A stretch of DNA of 54,858 bases. Source: Candidatus Omnitrophota bacterium (lineage in GTDB: Bacteria; Omnitrophota; Gorgyraeia; Zapsychrales; Zapsychraceae). The position numbers and the translations under genes were made by a program. The notes under the pieces are model-generated. The model was not told where the DNA came from. It worked only from the letters and a program-made list of their open reading frames with translations, and searched no databases. Positions within the stretch are counted from its first letter, which is position 1, and the number at the start of each line of letters is the position of its first letter. Of this stretch, positions 54,079 to 54,858 are shown one piece after another. The DNA lies in contig JAGVNC010000043.1 of NCBI GenBank assembly GCA_020053475.1, positions 1-54,858 on the forward strand, read 5' to 3'.

Positions 54079-54858
54079 ATGAGTCATCCTAACGGACACG
54101 ACCACCACAGCGGCTCCGGCCATCATCAGTCTTTCTGGAAGAAGTATATTTTTTCCACGGATCATAAAATCATTGGCCTTCAGTACGGCTTTACTGCCTT
54201 ATTTTTCCTTCTGTTCGGCTTCTGCTTAATGCTATTAATGCGTTGGCAATTAGCCTATCCAGGACAACCCATCCCTGTTGTCGGGCATTTATTTGGTGAA
54301 GCCCGCACCCCTGGCGGTGTCATGCTTCCTGAATTTTACAATGAGTTAGGAGCCATGCATGGAACCATCATGGTCTTTTTAGCCATTGTGCCCTTAGTGT
54401 TCGCTGCCTTTGGAAACTATATCATCCCTCTTCAAATCGGCGCGCCGGACATGGCGTTCCCTCGATTAAACATGGTTAGCTATCAGTTATATTTTATCGG
54501 CGGTCTCATCATGTTGGGGAGCTTTTTTTTACCGGGGGGAGCGGCGAGCTCGGGATGGACATCTTATTCACCGTTGGCCGATATTGCTTCCATCGGGCAA
54601 ACTGCCTGGATCTTGGGGATGGTGTGTTTGATTAATTCATCGCTTCTGGGTGCGGTGAATTTTATTACGACGGTTTTTCAGCTTCGTGCCCCGGGGATGA
54701 CATTTATGCGCCTTCCGTTTTTCGTCTGGGTCCAACTCGCAACAGCTTTCTTGCTTCTCTTGGCGTTCCCTCCCTTAGAAGCAGCAGGGGTCATGCAATT
54801 GATGGACAGGGTCGCTCACACGAGTTTCTTTATGCCTACGGGATTATTGATTAGTGGA
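54079..54858 (+). CDS. coxA: Cytochrome c oxidase subunit I, 3' end cut by window
   Basis: 260 codons are visible, open to the end of the window. The N-terminus is rich in histidine (GHDHHSGSGHHQ) and leads into KYIFSTDHKIIGLQYG, the standard first helix of haem-copper oxidase subunit I. H94 in GAMHGTIMVF is a low-spin haem ligand. PLQIGAPDMAFPRLN and GWTSYSPLA are typical aa3-type segments. The copper B and active-site haem ligands lie beyond the window. CoxB is not seen upstream; the blue-copper gene takes that place. Confidence 0.95.
   Translation, partial: MSHPNGHDHHSGSGHHQSFWKKYIFSTDHKIIGLQYGFTALFFLLFGFCLMLLMRWQLAYPGQPIPVVGHLFGEARTPGGVMLPEFYNELGAMHGTIMVFLAIVPLVFAAFGNYIIPLQIGAPDMAFPRLNMVSYQLYFIGGLIMLGSFFLPGGAASSGWTSYSPLADIASIGQTAWILGMVCLINSSLLGAVNFITTVFQLRAPGMTFMRLPFFVWVQLATAFLLLLAFPPLEAAGVMQLMDRVAHTSFFMPTGLLISG

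Overview
The window reads as one contiguous stretch of a Gram-negative, respiring bacterium of moderate GC content. Signal peptides, an outer-membrane-like barrel protein, an F-type ATP synthase, a type-B succinate dehydrogenase, System II cytochrome c maturation (ResB/CcsA), a b6f-like quinol oxidising complex tied to an octaheme cytochrome, and the start of a haem-copper oxidase all appear. The look of the proteins and the short dispersed palindromes would fit an uncultivated PVC-type lineage such as Omnitrophota, but that placement is an impression and not a computed result. No rRNA, tRNA, CRISPR, prophage or transposase gene is visible.

Layout. 1-2959: thiol-disulfide proteins (5'-cut dsbD, a redoxin, a small DsbD-N-like secreted protein). 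2960-9961: a PilZ gene, then pntB-pntA2-pntA1 (minus) diverging from a ferredoxin-NADP reductase gene, and a ferredoxin-dependent sulfite/nitrite reductase (minus). Together these could form a route from transhydrogenase NADPH to ferredoxin to sulfite or nitrite. 9963-18675: mixed housekeeping genes (AmrS-like radical SAM enzyme, CBS protein, Cu/Zn SOD, isochorismatase-like hydrolase, acs, a DoxX-like protein, a TMTC-like TPR membrane protein, sirtuin, PEBP protein). 18817-22171: sdhCAB. 22259-26412: hemN, a PilZ gene, hemE, hemY. 26586-34650: resB, ccsA, moeA, mobA, a moaD-like gene, then envelope genes. 34752-37538: hemA, a membrane-anchored hemH and a TMEM14 gene. 37558-44582: the complete F-type ATP synthase operon (atpZ, atpI-like, B, E, F, H, A, G, D, C). 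44632-52272: a HEAT protein, Rieske protein, cytochrome b6, subunit IV-like protein, octaheme cytochrome c, a polytopic membrane protein and a zinc-ribbon membrane protein. 52275-53271: an eroded patch with a gene remnant, a RelBE-type toxin-antitoxin pair and a truncated P-loop gene. 53359-54858: a blue-copper-like protein and the beginning of coxA.

How it works together. From about 18.8 kb on, the window is largely a respiratory supply chain: quinone reduction (Sdh), haem synthesis (HemA, HemE, HemN, HemY, HemH), haem delivery to c-type cytochromes (ResB/CcsA), molybdenum cofactor steps, ATP synthase, a cytochrome b6-type complex whose c-type partner carries eight haems, and a terminal oxidase. 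The most unusual items are the octaheme b6-type complex with its unassigned membrane partners, a ferrochelatase with a membrane domain fused to its N-terminus followed by a TMEM14 gene, a 99-101 bp palindrome lying in frame inside a coding region, several intergenic palindromes, and a near-identical 35 bp leader in front of two unrelated genes (CBS protein and atpD).
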